Origin: Campylobacteraceae bacterium
Lineage (GTDB): Bacteria > Campylobacterota > Campylobacteria > Campylobacterales > Sulfurovaceae
Assembly (NCBI GenBank): GCA_027031505.1
Contig: JALVQH010000072.1
Span: 1-6,554 of the forward strand
Direction of reading: 5' to 3'
Length of the DNA: 6,554 nucleotides
Numbering within the stretch: position 1 is the first letter of the stretch; the number at the start of each line of letters is the position of its first letter. This document shows, in pieces, positions 1 to 6,522 of this stretch. The notes below the pieces were generated by a model. The model was not told where the DNA came from and made no database searches. It saw only the letters and a list, made by a program, of their open reading frames with translations. The translations under genes were made by a program, and so were the position numbers.

Positions 1-126
1 GGAGTGGTTACGACTGGGCGCTCCTTAGCTTGTGCTCTATCGTTCATGCAATAGACCCAATACCGCCATCACACTTCTTTTTCTTCTTCGAGCACAGGAG
101 AAGCGTGCCTGTTTGCAAATGGTTTG

Positions 127-162
127 GCTCTTTTTTGTTCAAAAGAGCTCAAATCTGCTCTT
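127..162. repeat. Three alternating inverted-repeat arms forming two mutually exclusive hairpins
   Basis: On the plus strand GCTCTTTT (127-134) pairs with AAAAGAGC (141-148) around a 6-base loop. AAGAGC (143-148) can instead pair with GCTCTT (157-162) around an 8-base loop. The middle arm is shared, so only one hairpin can form at a time. On the minus strand, the direction of the operon, the 162-143 hairpin is followed by a short T run that partly belongs to its stem, so it is only a weak terminator candidate. No strong rho-independent terminator is seen elsewhere after csm5. Confidence 0.4.
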
Positions 163-186
163 AGTTGTGTGCTCATTCTTGGCAAA

Positions 187-255
187 AACCCTCATTGGAG
201 ACTATACGGAAAGGGAAATTGATCAGTATTAAACGAAGCTGAAGATATGAGGGTT
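187..255. repeat. 9-base inverted repeat AACCCTCAT / ATGAGGGTT at 187-195 and 247-255
   Basis: The two exact arms are 51 bases apart. The loop is long and there is no T run beside an arm, so this is not a simple terminator. It may be a chance pairing or a binding-site pair. Confidence 0.25.
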
Positions 256-348
256 GTGGTGAGGTGGGTTGCAGGATTTAAGTTATAGCTTTTTCCCGCG
301 CAACGCCTCTTGCTCTATCGCTCTTTCAAAATTTCTCTGCACGACGAT

Positions 349-1998
349 TTAACACTCCGACAACATCCGAATCACCTCCTGGGTGCGTTTGTATTTTTTG
401 TCTTTTTCGGGTTTTTTACTCTGTTCTACCCATTTTTTAGCTTTTTGCATCTCCTCTTTGAGTAGTTTTAGCGCTTCGCACTTAAATTCATCAAGTTCTC
501 CATTTTTAATAGCGTTAAAGAGAATGATATCTGCCGTTGCATTAGGGTCGGGATTGGCCTCTTTGAGCTCTTCGATCACTCGCTCCAGAGGCGACATGGC
601 CGCACGCTTGGCCTCTTCGGCCCTTTGGTGCTCGATCCTACGCTTCTCCTCCATCTCTTCTCTTCGCATAATCTCCTCTTGTTTCTGGCGCATCCGCTCT
701 TCTTGCTCTGCAAGCTCCCGTTCGACAGAGAGGCGTCGCTCTTGTTGATTGCGAAGGTTGTTTTCAAAGGCCTCCAGGACCTCCCGGTAGGCTTCGTCGG
801 TAATCACTTCACAATAGAACCACCCGATAAATTCAGCCGATTTTACCGCATCCACATTGCTGGCAAGCCAATAGGTAAAAGGTGAAGATACATACTTTTG
901 ATCTGGTGAAAGTGGGTTGCCCTCTTGATCCTTTTTCATCTGAGGGATAAAGATTTGACGATGCCCATCAAGCGTCATCGCCACGGCACCACTATGTCTG
1001 CCGATGCGTGCCAAAAAACCTTTCCCCGCTTTTGCTTTTTGGATATATGGCAATGTCCTGTTGAAATAATCGATACCGATCAACCCCTTCTTTCGCTCTG
1101 CCCACCGCTGCTCCTCCTCGAATTTTGGGATATAAAAGCGGTTGACAGTCTGGATGATTTCGTCGAGGGTATAGACCTTGTGCGGTTGATGTACTTCTCT
1201 TTTGCGATCCCTTATTCGCGCATTGATCTGCTCAAGTATGCCTGGATCGACTCTATCCACCAACGTCATTTCGGCGACAAATTCACTGGCAGGAGCAATA
1301 AATTCATACCGTATACCGGTATTGTCATTTTCGGTCGAATCACTCTTTTTCTTTTTGTTCACACCCCATTTGATGGTTAATTTTGGTTCTTTTGGCATAC
1401 TATCCGAAATTTTGACTTTCGAAAAAGGATCGCGTTCAAATTCACCAAAATATCTCTTTTGAAAAAGATAATCTCTCACCCTTCCATTGCGATCTGTTTT
1501 TTCTCTTGTCACGTCCGAAAAGTGTTTGCTCTCTGCTTCTTTGGAATAGAATGCGGTCTTTAGAGCCCCCTTGAAGCTGCTGCCAGGGATATAGGGAGTA
1601 TGCGATGTCTTGATCGTCGCATGGATGGACAAGGCGTTGAATACCTCATGATCCTTTCCCTCTTTTTGCTTCACTTTGCCCAACGAATCGTTGTAGTTCT
1701 TCTCGATATCTTTGGCCACCGGTACTGTGTAGCGCGCGCATGTTTTTGCCAATTGCTTGATATCGTCTCGCTTGTAAAAGAGTTGCAATCGCTGATAACT
1801 GTTTGATCGCGAAACGATCGTAAGCAAATCGTTTCGCTGCTGATCGTTCAACATCGACACCAGAGCCGAATCGTCAAAATAGTAGAGACGACCATCATCG
1901 ATGACATAGTTCGTCGGTTCATACAAGGTTCCATCGCCAATGTGCGCTGGTGAAATGGCTGTCAATTTTAGCTTGTAATTATGCTGGAACGGTTTCAT
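349..1998 (-). CDS. csm5: Csm5, RAMP cap subunit with a long coiled-coil C-terminal extension
   Basis: Cas7-group RAMP protein that in studied type III-A complexes caps the 3' end of the crRNA and takes part in crRNA maturation. RAMP signatures are SPAHIGDG (16-23), TPYIPGSSFKGALKTAFYS (134-152) and the glycine-bearing loop GKGFLARIGRHSGAVAMTL (325-343), the usual Csm5 pattern. The core ends near residue 405. Beyond it, residues about 408-465 are a Glu/Arg/Lys-rich heptad-like coiled coil. Residues about 468-549 form a small charged helical domain that begins MSPLERVIEELKE and has the motif KKPEKDKKYKRT near its end. At 549 residues it is far longer than the roughly 350-400 residues of well-studied Csm5 proteins. 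I placed the start at the ATG at 1998, which has GGAGG 6 bases upstream. An in-frame TTG at 2004 abuts the SD directly, so it is unlikely. This is the last gene of the operon. Confidence 0.93.
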   Translation of the reverse strand: MKPFQHNYKLKLTAISPAHIGDGTLYEPTNYVIDDGRLYYFDDSALVSMLNDQQRNDLLTIVSRSNSYQRLQLFYKRDDIKQLAKTCARYTVPVAKDIEKNYNDSLGKVKQKEGKDHEVFNALSIHATIKTSHTPYIPGSSFKGALKTAFYSKEAESKHFSDVTREKTDRNGRVRDYLFQKRYFGEFERDPFSKVKISDSMPKEPKLTIKWGVNKKKKSDSTENDNTGIRYEFIAPASEFVAEMTLVDRVDPGILEQINARIRDRKREVHQPHKVYTLDEIIQTVNRFYIPKFEEEQRWAERKKGLIGIDYFNRTLPYIQKAKAGKGFLARIGRHSGAVAMTLDGHRQIFIPQMKKDQEGNPLSPDQKYVSSPFTYWLASNVDAVKSAEFIGWFYCEVITDEAYREVLEAFENNLRNQQERRLSVERELAEQEERMRQKQEEIMRREEMEEKRRIEHQRAEEAKRAAMSPLERVIEELKEANPDPNATADIILFNAIKNGELDEFKCEALKLLKEEMQKAKKWVEQSKKPEKDKKYKRTQEVIRMLSEC

Positions 1999-2911
1999 TG
2001 TCAACCTCCAGGGTGATAGGGATGGTGATGGCGTATCCCTGATGGACGGTTTGGGTCATCGCTTTGGAGATGCTTCCGTCCCCTCCGAGTCCTTGACCAA
2101 TGTAGGGTTTCGGATCGCTGTAAATCAAGGCAAAACTGTCCGCCATGAGTATAGGATTTTTCCAAACCAACGCATGGGCGAGATGGTTGCCATGCTTGCC
2201 AAAGCGCGTGAAGGTATCGTACCAGACTTTTTTGAACCCTTGCCCATGCAGAACCGAAGGTGAGAGCGTCATCATTGCATTGGCATCTGGATTGTCGAAA
2301 CGATACTCTCGAACGCTCTTGATACGATAGCGCCCTCTTCCGATCGTCGCGTCTTTGCCCAGTCCGGTTTTGCCGATCTGCTCCAGATAGCGCCGCGCAT
2401 CCTCTATGGGCAATCTATCATCAAGCATCAGATAGAAAGTAGCCTTGGGCATACCATGGTCGTATCGATAGTTGGCAAAGGGATCGAAACCCGTATCTGT
2501 GGTCGATGTCAAACGATCGATGGCATTGCGCACGACGATCGTCTCATGGATCTTATAGGGTTCGTTCGACTTGATCTTGTCGATAATGAAACGCTTATTA
2601 TAACGGAAAGCATGTTGTTCGAATTCATCGAGATCGATCATGTTTTTCGCTTTAAGTATTTTTCGCTTTTTCGGATCGAACGAAATACCAAAAAGCGAAT
2701 CGGCAATCGGGGGCTTCCTGATGCTGTTTGCAGGCAATAGATCGCTGATGATGGCAAAAGGAGCCTGCTGGTATGTCTCCAACAATCGATCCAACTCGTT
2801 ACTCCCCATATTTTGTACAATTTGCCAGCAAAATTGCCCAAAAATCGTATCGCCTTTTGGGATCGTCGCAAAGGCACTCTCCAACACAATGTCAAACCGA
2901 TACAGTTTCAT
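1979..2911 (-). CDS. csm4: Csm4, Cas5-like RAMP subunit that binds the crRNA 5' tag
   Basis: RAMP protein of 310 residues, close to usual Csm4 length. In the complex it pairs with Cas10 at the base and holds the 8-nt 5' tag of the crRNA; no catalysis is known. Family features, numbered from the first of the two Met codons, are DTIFGQFCW (22-30), RNAIDRLTSTTDTG (129-142), the glycine-rich GKTGLGKDATIGRGRYRI (181-198), and the C-terminal YIGQGLGGDGSISK (271-284). Two adjacent ATG codons exist, at 2914 and 2911. The AAGGA site lies only 3 bases before the first but 6 before the second, so I prefer 2911; the difference is one residue. The 3' end overlaps csm5 by 20 bases and carries the csm5 ribosome binding site. 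Identification is firm; the exact start is open. Confidence 0.93.
   Translation of the reverse strand: MKLYRFDIVLESAFATIPKGDTIFGQFCWQIVQNMGSNELDRLLETYQQAPFAIISDLLPANSIRKPPIADSLFGISFDPKKRKILKAKNMIDLDEFEQHAFRYNKRFIIDKIKSNEPYKIHETIVVRNAIDRLTSTTDTGFDPFANYRYDHGMPKATFYLMLDDRLPIEDARRYLEQIGKTGLGKDATIGRGRYRIKSVREYRFDNPDANAMMTLSPSVLHGQGFKKVWYDTFTRFGKHGNHLAHALVWKNPILMADSFALIYSDPKPYIGQGLGGDGSISKAMTQTVHQGYAITIPITLEVDNETVPA
2005..2009 (-). promoter_or_regulatory. Ribosome binding site of csm5, decides the start
   Basis: GGAGG lies inside the csm4 coding end, 6 bases before the ATG at 1998. The in-frame TTG at 2004 directly touches the SD, too close for initiation. Confidence 0.75.
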
Positions 2912-2914
2912 CAT

Positions 2915-3607
2915 CTATCCTTGCCCAAAAGGGTCCAATCGATCGAATGCCTCCTGAATGGATTGGCCGTTTTCTCGAAGATTTTCAAATGTGATTTTTC
3001 CATATCCTCGACTTCCATTTCCTCCCAGACTGTCAAGTTCGAGCAGTTTCATCCCCTCTTTGAGCAAGTCGATCAGATCGCTATCCCCTTCAAACACTTT
3101 GACCGTGACACTGAAGTCAAACGCCGCACCAGCGGGAACCCGTTCGGTCTGTCTTGGGTTGTCCGCTTTGGAAGTGATGCGGTTGATACTGTTTTCAAAT
3201 TTCACTTCGGTTTTGACCCGCTCCGCGATCTCGCAATCGCTGAAGCTAACACGCGTGACACCCACCTTTCGACTCAACGCCTTGTCATCTTTGATTTCGC
3301 CACCATTGCCGAAAAGCTGGGCGATTTTGAGGGCGTGTTCTGCCTCTGTTTCTGTTGGATACGCTTTGGTCACATTGGCGGGCTTGCCTTCGTTGATGCC
3401 AACCAGACCCAATTTCCACTCGAGCAAACTTCTGATTTTGCCCTTGATGCTGCTGCCGGGTATGTAGGGGTCGCCGGTGATCGGGTGTTTGATCACTTCA
3501 TTGTCGATACCACCGATCTTCATCGTCGCATCGCCGCCCCCAATGTGTAGTCCACTCTTGAGTTTGATCGTTCCACTGATTGTCGTTATGTCGATTAGTC
3601 TTGTCAT
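2915..3607 (-). CDS. csm3: Csm3, backbone RAMP subunit and target-RNA endonuclease
   Basis: Cas7-group RAMP protein of 230 residues, a normal Csm3 length. Several copies line the crRNA, and each cuts bound target RNA at 6-nt intervals. The N-terminal motifs are characteristic: LHIGGGDA (20-27), GGIDNEVIKHPITGDPYIPG (32-51) and GSSIKGKIRSLLE (51-63). D35 aligns by eye with the catalytic Asp33 of Streptococcus thermophilus Csm3, so RNase activity is expected. The C-terminal glycine-rich RAMP loop is GGNGSRGYG (195-203). The start at 3607 has AGGAG five bases upstream, and this site is fused to the csm2 stop as TGAGGAG. It ends directly against the first possible start of csm4. Identification is firm from motifs and gene order. 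Confidence 0.96.
   Translation of the reverse strand: MTRLIDITTISGTIKLKSGLHIGGGDATMKIGGIDNEVIKHPITGDPYIPGSSIKGKIRSLLEWKLGLVGINEGKPANVTKAYPTETEAEHALKIAQLFGNGGEIKDDKALSRKVGVTRVSFSDCEIAERVKTEVKFENSINRITSKADNPRQTERVPAGAAFDFSVTVKVFEGDSDLIDLLKEGMKLLELDSLGGNGSRGYGKITFENLRENGQSIQEAFDRLDPFGQG
2918..2922 (-). promoter_or_regulatory. Ribosome binding site of csm4, within the end of csm3
   Basis: AAGGA lies in the last codons of csm3. It is 3 bases from the ATG at 2914 and 6 bases from the ATG at 2911, so it favours the second. Confidence 0.55.
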
Positions 3608-3612
3608 CTCTT

Positions 3613-3618
3613 CTCCTC
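3613..3618 (-). promoter_or_regulatory. Ribosome binding site of csm3, overlapping the csm2 stop
   Basis: GAGGAG shares its first two bases with the csm2 stop codon (TGAGGAG) and sits 5 bases before the csm3 ATG. A ribosome ending csm2 would stand on the csm3 SD, which favours reinitiation. Confidence 0.75.
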
Positions 3619-4078
3619 ACTTTGATTTTTTGGCTCTCAAAAAGCCCATCATCGCCTCAAAAAGCAGTTTAAAAGTCTTGAAACTTCCAGCATCTTCGAC
3701 TTGCTCAAGTCCATATTTGATAAAGTTCACAAAATTTTGATCTACCTTTTTACGTCCCAACGCATACGACACTTTCGAGTTGAGCATCAAGATCAAAGGT
3801 TCTCTTATCTTGAAGGCGCTCTCTTTATCCGCACTCGCTTCGATCTCCTCGAAAAAGTCGTTCACCTCATCGTAAAAACGCCTGATCTGGGTATAGCTGT
3901 TGGTATCTTTGTCGGCTTGAGCCAATACTGTGGCGATCCGTTCCGCCTTTGTATTGAACAGATTCTTGTCGATCGTTCCATCCTGAGTGAACGCGATGTC
4001 GCCTTTGTCGAGTCTCTCGGTCTGATGATTTTGGTGATGGTGATTTCTGCCACCTTGTCTGTTGTGGTATCTATGCAT
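3617..4078 (-). CDS. csm2: Csm2, small subunit of the type III-A effector
   Basis: Small helical protein of 153 residues. In this family Csm2 copies stack as the inner filament of the complex along the crRNA-target duplex and have no enzymatic activity. The conserved Csm2 core is visible: QIRRFYDEVNDFF (64-76), then REPLILMLNSKVSYALGRK (92-110), then FVNFIKYGLEQV (116-127) and FKTFKLLFEAMMGFL (133-147). I chose the ATG at 4078 over the upstream in-frame start at 4132. It has GAGGAG 7 bases upstream, and the longer reading would extend 62 bases into cas10. With this start the gene overlaps the cas10 stop by 8 bases, suggesting translational coupling. Oddly, residues 1-18 contain six histidines (H2, H5, H13-15, H18) among polar residues, probably a disordered tail. 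The family call is firm; the tail has no known role that I can name. Confidence 0.93.
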   Translation of the reverse strand: MHRYHNRQGGRNHHHQNHQTERLDKGDIAFTQDGTIDKNLFNTKAERIATVLAQADKDTNSYTQIRRFYDEVNDFFEEIEASADKESAFKIREPLILMLNSKVSYALGRKKVDQNFVNFIKYGLEQVEDAGSFKTFKLLFEAMMGFLRAKKSK

Positions 4079-6455
4079 TCTTTCTCTCCTCGTACAGATT
4101 TGTAAACAGGGCAACTTCATAACGCTTGCCATACTCTTGGATATCGTTACCGATCTTCACGATCAACGCTTCCGCCTCCTCTCTTCTCTCTTTTTGGGTT
4201 TTCTCTACCACATTGCGGTGCCCCAAATATCTCAGTTTTGACCTCCAAAGCGTGTTTTCGATCTGATGATCCTCTTCCCGCATGTGGGCAAGCTGAATCA
4301 ATGCATAAACGAACCCCGTACTCAAATCGAATCGTTCTCTTTGCACTTTGAGATAGTCGGACTTCTCCAACAGGGTCAGAAAGTCTGGATAGAGAATGTT
4401 GTTATGGAAAATGCGGATGGTGTTTTTCTCTTTGGTCTTTTTGGCCTCATCAAGCTGCGCTTCACTCTCTCTGGCCTGGAACCCGATCGGCGTAGAGGGT
4501 TTGACCATCGTGATGGATGCACTGAAACTCATTTGGCTTGCCTCGGCAATGAAATAGGTATGAAACGCCTCCTTGAACTCCTTGGCAAACTGCATGACCT
4601 CATCCCACGCCCCAATGAGAAAGAGATCATCCCCACCAGCAAAAACCGTATAGATATTGGGGAACCTTTTTCGCAACAGATAGGGTAAATGAATCGTAAA
4701 GAAGTTGTTGATGAGTCTTGAGACCATATTGTACTTTGCAAAATTTGGCTTCTGGCTATTGGGAAGCTTTTCGATGAAAATGGTGCCCAGATTGTCGATA
4801 TCGGCTTTCAGTACCGCCAGGGCCGCTTTGCCTGTAGCACTGGCTGCAATCTCTTCGAAAGTTTTGGGTATCTCGATCCCATCTTGGTCTATTGTCGTCG
4901 GGATGTACGCTTTGAAAGTTCGTTTTGGATAACCGGTAAAGACATTGCCTGCCTCATCCGCAGGCGAAAAGTCATAAACCATCTCATACGGTTTATCCTG
5001 GTAGGTATAGGCGATTGTATAGCCAAATATATCGAGTGCTTCGCTTTGTCCTTTCGATCGATAGATATAGATGCGATTGTTTTTTGAGTTGGCAAGCTTC
5101 GCTCCGAGGGTTTTGTAGGTGTCGCACAGAGAACAGAGATCCTCTTTTGTCGCCGGTCTGATGGCGCACGAGGTGCAGATGTCGTGATCCTTCAGCTCAT
5201 CGAGATAATGGGTAAAAACAGGATTCTCCAAGTGGGTCAAATCGAACTTTCTACTCTTGATGTCTTCGAGTTTATATCGAATGACCTCTTGTAACGCATG
5301 CAGCTTCTTGTGGGAAAAGTCGTGACAACTCGCTTCGGCATAGACGATACCGATCCCGGATTCTCCATAGGTGTTTTTCAAAAACCACTCGGTCAAGCTC
5401 TTTTTGGTCTTTTTGAGTTTGTCGATGGTCTCTGGTGTATTGTCGGCGATGATCATGAATTTACCTGCCACGTTTTGAATCACCGAGGTAGAAGCAAGCC
5501 CCAGCTCCTGCACGAGTTTCAGTGCGGCCAACTCGGTCACGATCGAAACCATCGCCGATTTGCCACGTAATGTTTTGGCCAACGCTTTGTTGTTCTCGAC
5601 CGCACCGGAAAAGATGAACTTTTGGATTCCGAAAAAGTCACCAGAAATGACCAGGAATTTCTTCTTTTTCCACTCTGCTTCACTGTTGATGTCGATCAAA
5701 ACCCCCTCTTCTATCTCATGATGATGGTATCGATATAGAGCCGAAGCGAATGCGGATGTGGATTTCAGATGGTCATACAAGCTCACATTGGGCTTGGTAC
5801 CAAAAGCGGTAGCAGAAGGGATAAATGTAGTATAGGTCTCCAGCAAAGTATCGATCTTTTCGAGCAAATTACCCTGTTTGATCTTTTTGGCATCTTCAAG
5901 GAAAGCATCATATAGCTTTTTATATTCCGCAATAGCCTCTGGATTGTCGCCCGGCTCAATTTCGCTGTTGTTGCCACTGATGATCTCTTTGGCATTGATG
6001 GGTTGCAGCTTGTACCGATACGGGTTTTCTGTGGCTTCAAAATCACCAAACGGTACCACCAGGCGGGCTTGTAGATAACTTCTTTTGTCGTCGCTTTGGT
6101 TGTATTCATCAAACGATTCTCGCTCGAATCCACTCGAAACCCTATCGGCGATGGCCACAATCCACTGTAACAATGTGCTGGGTTTGTGGTGCATAGCAGC
6201 TGCATTGGTAAACGAATCATCTTCCAAAAAAGGCTTTTGTCTCAGCTCTTTTTTTGACAAAAGACCTATCGACTCAAAATCATCGACTATTTTAGCGGTA
6301 AACAGGGCATGTTGATGCGTAAAATATCCACCCTCCTTCCTGAAAGGGCAATAGAGTTGCATATTGCCTTCATCTTTTTTCAGCCCCACCCGCTGCCCGA
6401 ACTTCCCAATATCATGCAACAATCCGGCCAGTGCTATCAGATCCACCTCTCTCAT
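4071..6455 (-). CDS. cas10: Cas10/Csm1, signature subunit of the type III-A CRISPR effector (HD nuclease plus cyclic oligoadenylate synthase)
   Basis: Large 794-residue subunit of the Csm complex. The N-terminal HD domain shows H14-D15 in LLHDIGKF, then H47/H49, H89-H90 and D104, so the metal-binding HD...HH...D set looks complete and ssDNase activity is expected. The first palm domain begins near residue 268 with the family motif GDFFGIQKFIFSG (272-284). A zinc-finger insert has C427, C430, C441 and C444 (CxxC-x10-CxxC). The second, catalytic palm carries KADIDNLG (550-557, with D552 and D554) and AGGDD (606-610). GGDD is the cyclase motif that makes cyclic oligoadenylates from ATP in this family. 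A helical domain follows to the C-terminus. Length is typical of Csm1. The ATG start is supported by an AAGGGG site 9 bases upstream and by the HD motif lying close to the N-terminus. It is the first gene of the operon, and its stop overlaps the csm2 start. Identification is firm; the enzyme activities are inferred from intact motifs. Confidence 0.97.
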   Translation of the reverse strand: MREVDLIALAGLLHDIGKFGQRVGLKKDEGNMQLYCPFRKEGGYFTHQHALFTAKIVDDFESIGLLSKKELRQKPFLEDDSFTNAAAMHHKPSTLLQWIVAIADRVSSGFERESFDEYNQSDDKRSYLQARLVVPFGDFEATENPYRYKLQPINAKEIISGNNSEIEPGDNPEAIAEYKKLYDAFLEDAKKIKQGNLLEKIDTLLETYTTFIPSATAFGTKPNVSLYDHLKSTSAFASALYRYHHHEIEEGVLIDINSEAEWKKKKFLVISGDFFGIQKFIFSGAVENNKALAKTLRGKSAMVSIVTELAALKLVQELGLASTSVIQNVAGKFMIIADNTPETIDKLKKTKKSLTEWFLKNTYGESGIGIVYAEASCHDFSHKKLHALQEVIRYKLEDIKSRKFDLTHLENPVFTHYLDELKDHDICTSCAIRPATKEDLCSLCDTYKTLGAKLANSKNNRIYIYRSKGQSEALDIFGYTIAYTYQDKPYEMVYDFSPADEAGNVFTGYPKRTFKAYIPTTIDQDGIEIPKTFEEIAASATGKAALAVLKADIDNLGTIFIEKLPNSQKPNFAKYNMVSRLINNFFTIHLPYLLRKRFPNIYTVFAGGDDLFLIGAWDEVMQFAKEFKEAFHTYFIAEASQMSFSASITMVKPSTPIGFQARESEAQLDEAKKTKEKNTIRIFHNNILYPDFLTLLEKSDYLKVQRERFDLSTGFVYALIQLAHMREEDHQIENTLWRSKLRYLGHRNVVEKTQKERREEAEALIVKIGNDIQEYGKRYEVALFTNLYEERKNA
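4086..4091 (-). promoter_or_regulatory. Ribosome binding site of csm2, decides the start
   Basis: GAGGAG lies inside the 3' end of cas10, 7 bases before the ATG at 4078. It selects this start over the in-frame start at 4132, which lies deep inside cas10, and gives a 153-residue Csm2. Confidence 0.75.
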
Positions 6456-6464
6456 CGATACGAT

Positions 6465-6470
6465 CCCCTT
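6465..6470 (-). promoter_or_regulatory. Ribosome binding site of cas10
   Basis: AAGGGG on the minus strand, with 9 bases between it and the ATG at 6455. It supports that ATG as the true start. Confidence 0.65.
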
Positions 6471-6491
6471 CTCGTCTGTTTTCTATCTGCC

Positions 6492-6497
6492 ATTATA
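6492..6497 (-). promoter_or_regulatory. Probable -10 box of the csm operon promoter
   Basis: Read on the minus strand this is a perfect TATAAT, about 37 bases before the cas10 ATG. A start site about 7 bases downstream would give a leader of roughly 30 bases. No good TTGACA lies at 17 bases; the best match, TAGACA (6519-6524), is 21 bases upstream of the box, which is too far for a standard sigma-70 promoter. The promoter may depend on the -10 box alone or on an activator. Confidence 0.6.
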
Positions 6498-6507
6498 CCC
6501 TCTTTGT

Positions 6508-6522
6508 GTGTCATATCGTGTC
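6508..6522 (-). repeat. Tandem GACAC half-sites just upstream of the -10 box, possible operator
   Basis: On the minus strand GACAC occurs at 6522-6518 and again at 6512-6508, exactly 10 bases apart and separated by GATAT. The two copies would lie on the same face of the helix, spanning the position where a -35 element would be. The spacing suits a DNA-binding protein, but five-base repeats are short and could be chance. Confidence 0.3.

Larger units (their letters stand above)
33..320. repeat. 10-base direct repeat TGCTCTATCG at 33-42 and 311-320
   Basis: Two exact copies lie 268 bases apart near the two ends of the downstream non-coding region. The flanking bases differ, and no terminal inverted repeats adjoin them, so an inserted element is not supported. 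Chance is possible. Confidence 0.25.
1..348. other. Region downstream of the operon without a convincing gene
   Basis: No recognisable CRISPR repeat, tRNA or known protein is visible here. The longest open frame, 66 codons on the plus strand from a GTG at 32, gives an unrecognised protein rich in Leu, Phe and Val and has no clear ribosome binding site. On the minus strand there are only short frames: 19 codons directly after csm5 (283-342), 35 codons at 69-176, and an open one from 47 leaving the window. The stretch also holds hairpin-forming repeats, a 10-base direct repeat and a 9-base inverted repeat, listed separately. It could be an operon 3' region with decayed sequence. Confidence 0.5.

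Noticed and set aside
1..47. Minus-strand frame opening at ATG 47 (MNDRAQAKERPVVTT) and leaving the window, possible start of a next gene
   Set aside because: Only 15 codons are visible, with no clear SD and no recognisable motif.
69..176. 35-codon minus-strand frame starting MSTQLRADLSSFEQKR
   Set aside because: No good SD, overlaps the inverted repeats, and no recognisable family. A further in-frame segment after its TGA stop leads to the frame at the window edge, but I cannot support a real or broken gene.
32..232. 66-codon plus-strand frame with a Leu/Phe/Val-rich product
   Set aside because: It starts with GTG, has no clear SD, matches no family I recognise, and runs through the hairpin repeats. 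It lies antisense to the operon's 3' region.
1..348. Possible CRISPR array or leader after csm5
   Set aside because: No repeat of 24-37 bases recurs at regular spacing; the only direct repeat noted is 10 bases long.
925..1380. 151-codon plus-strand frame inside csm5
   Set aside because: Antisense shadow of conserved csm5 coding sequence, with no family resemblance.
349..2004. 551-residue Csm5 from the TTG at 2004
   Set aside because: The GGAGG site directly abuts this TTG; the ATG at 1998 has the right 6-base spacing.
2813..3550. 245-codon plus-strand open frame over csm3/csm4
   Set aside because: It is antisense to two firmly identified RAMP genes, has no recognisable domain, and is explained as a codon-bias shadow.
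3617..4132. Longer 171-residue version of Csm2 starting at 4132
   Set aside because: Its extra 18 residues translate cas10 sequence in another frame, and the ATG at 4078 has a well-spaced GAGGAG.
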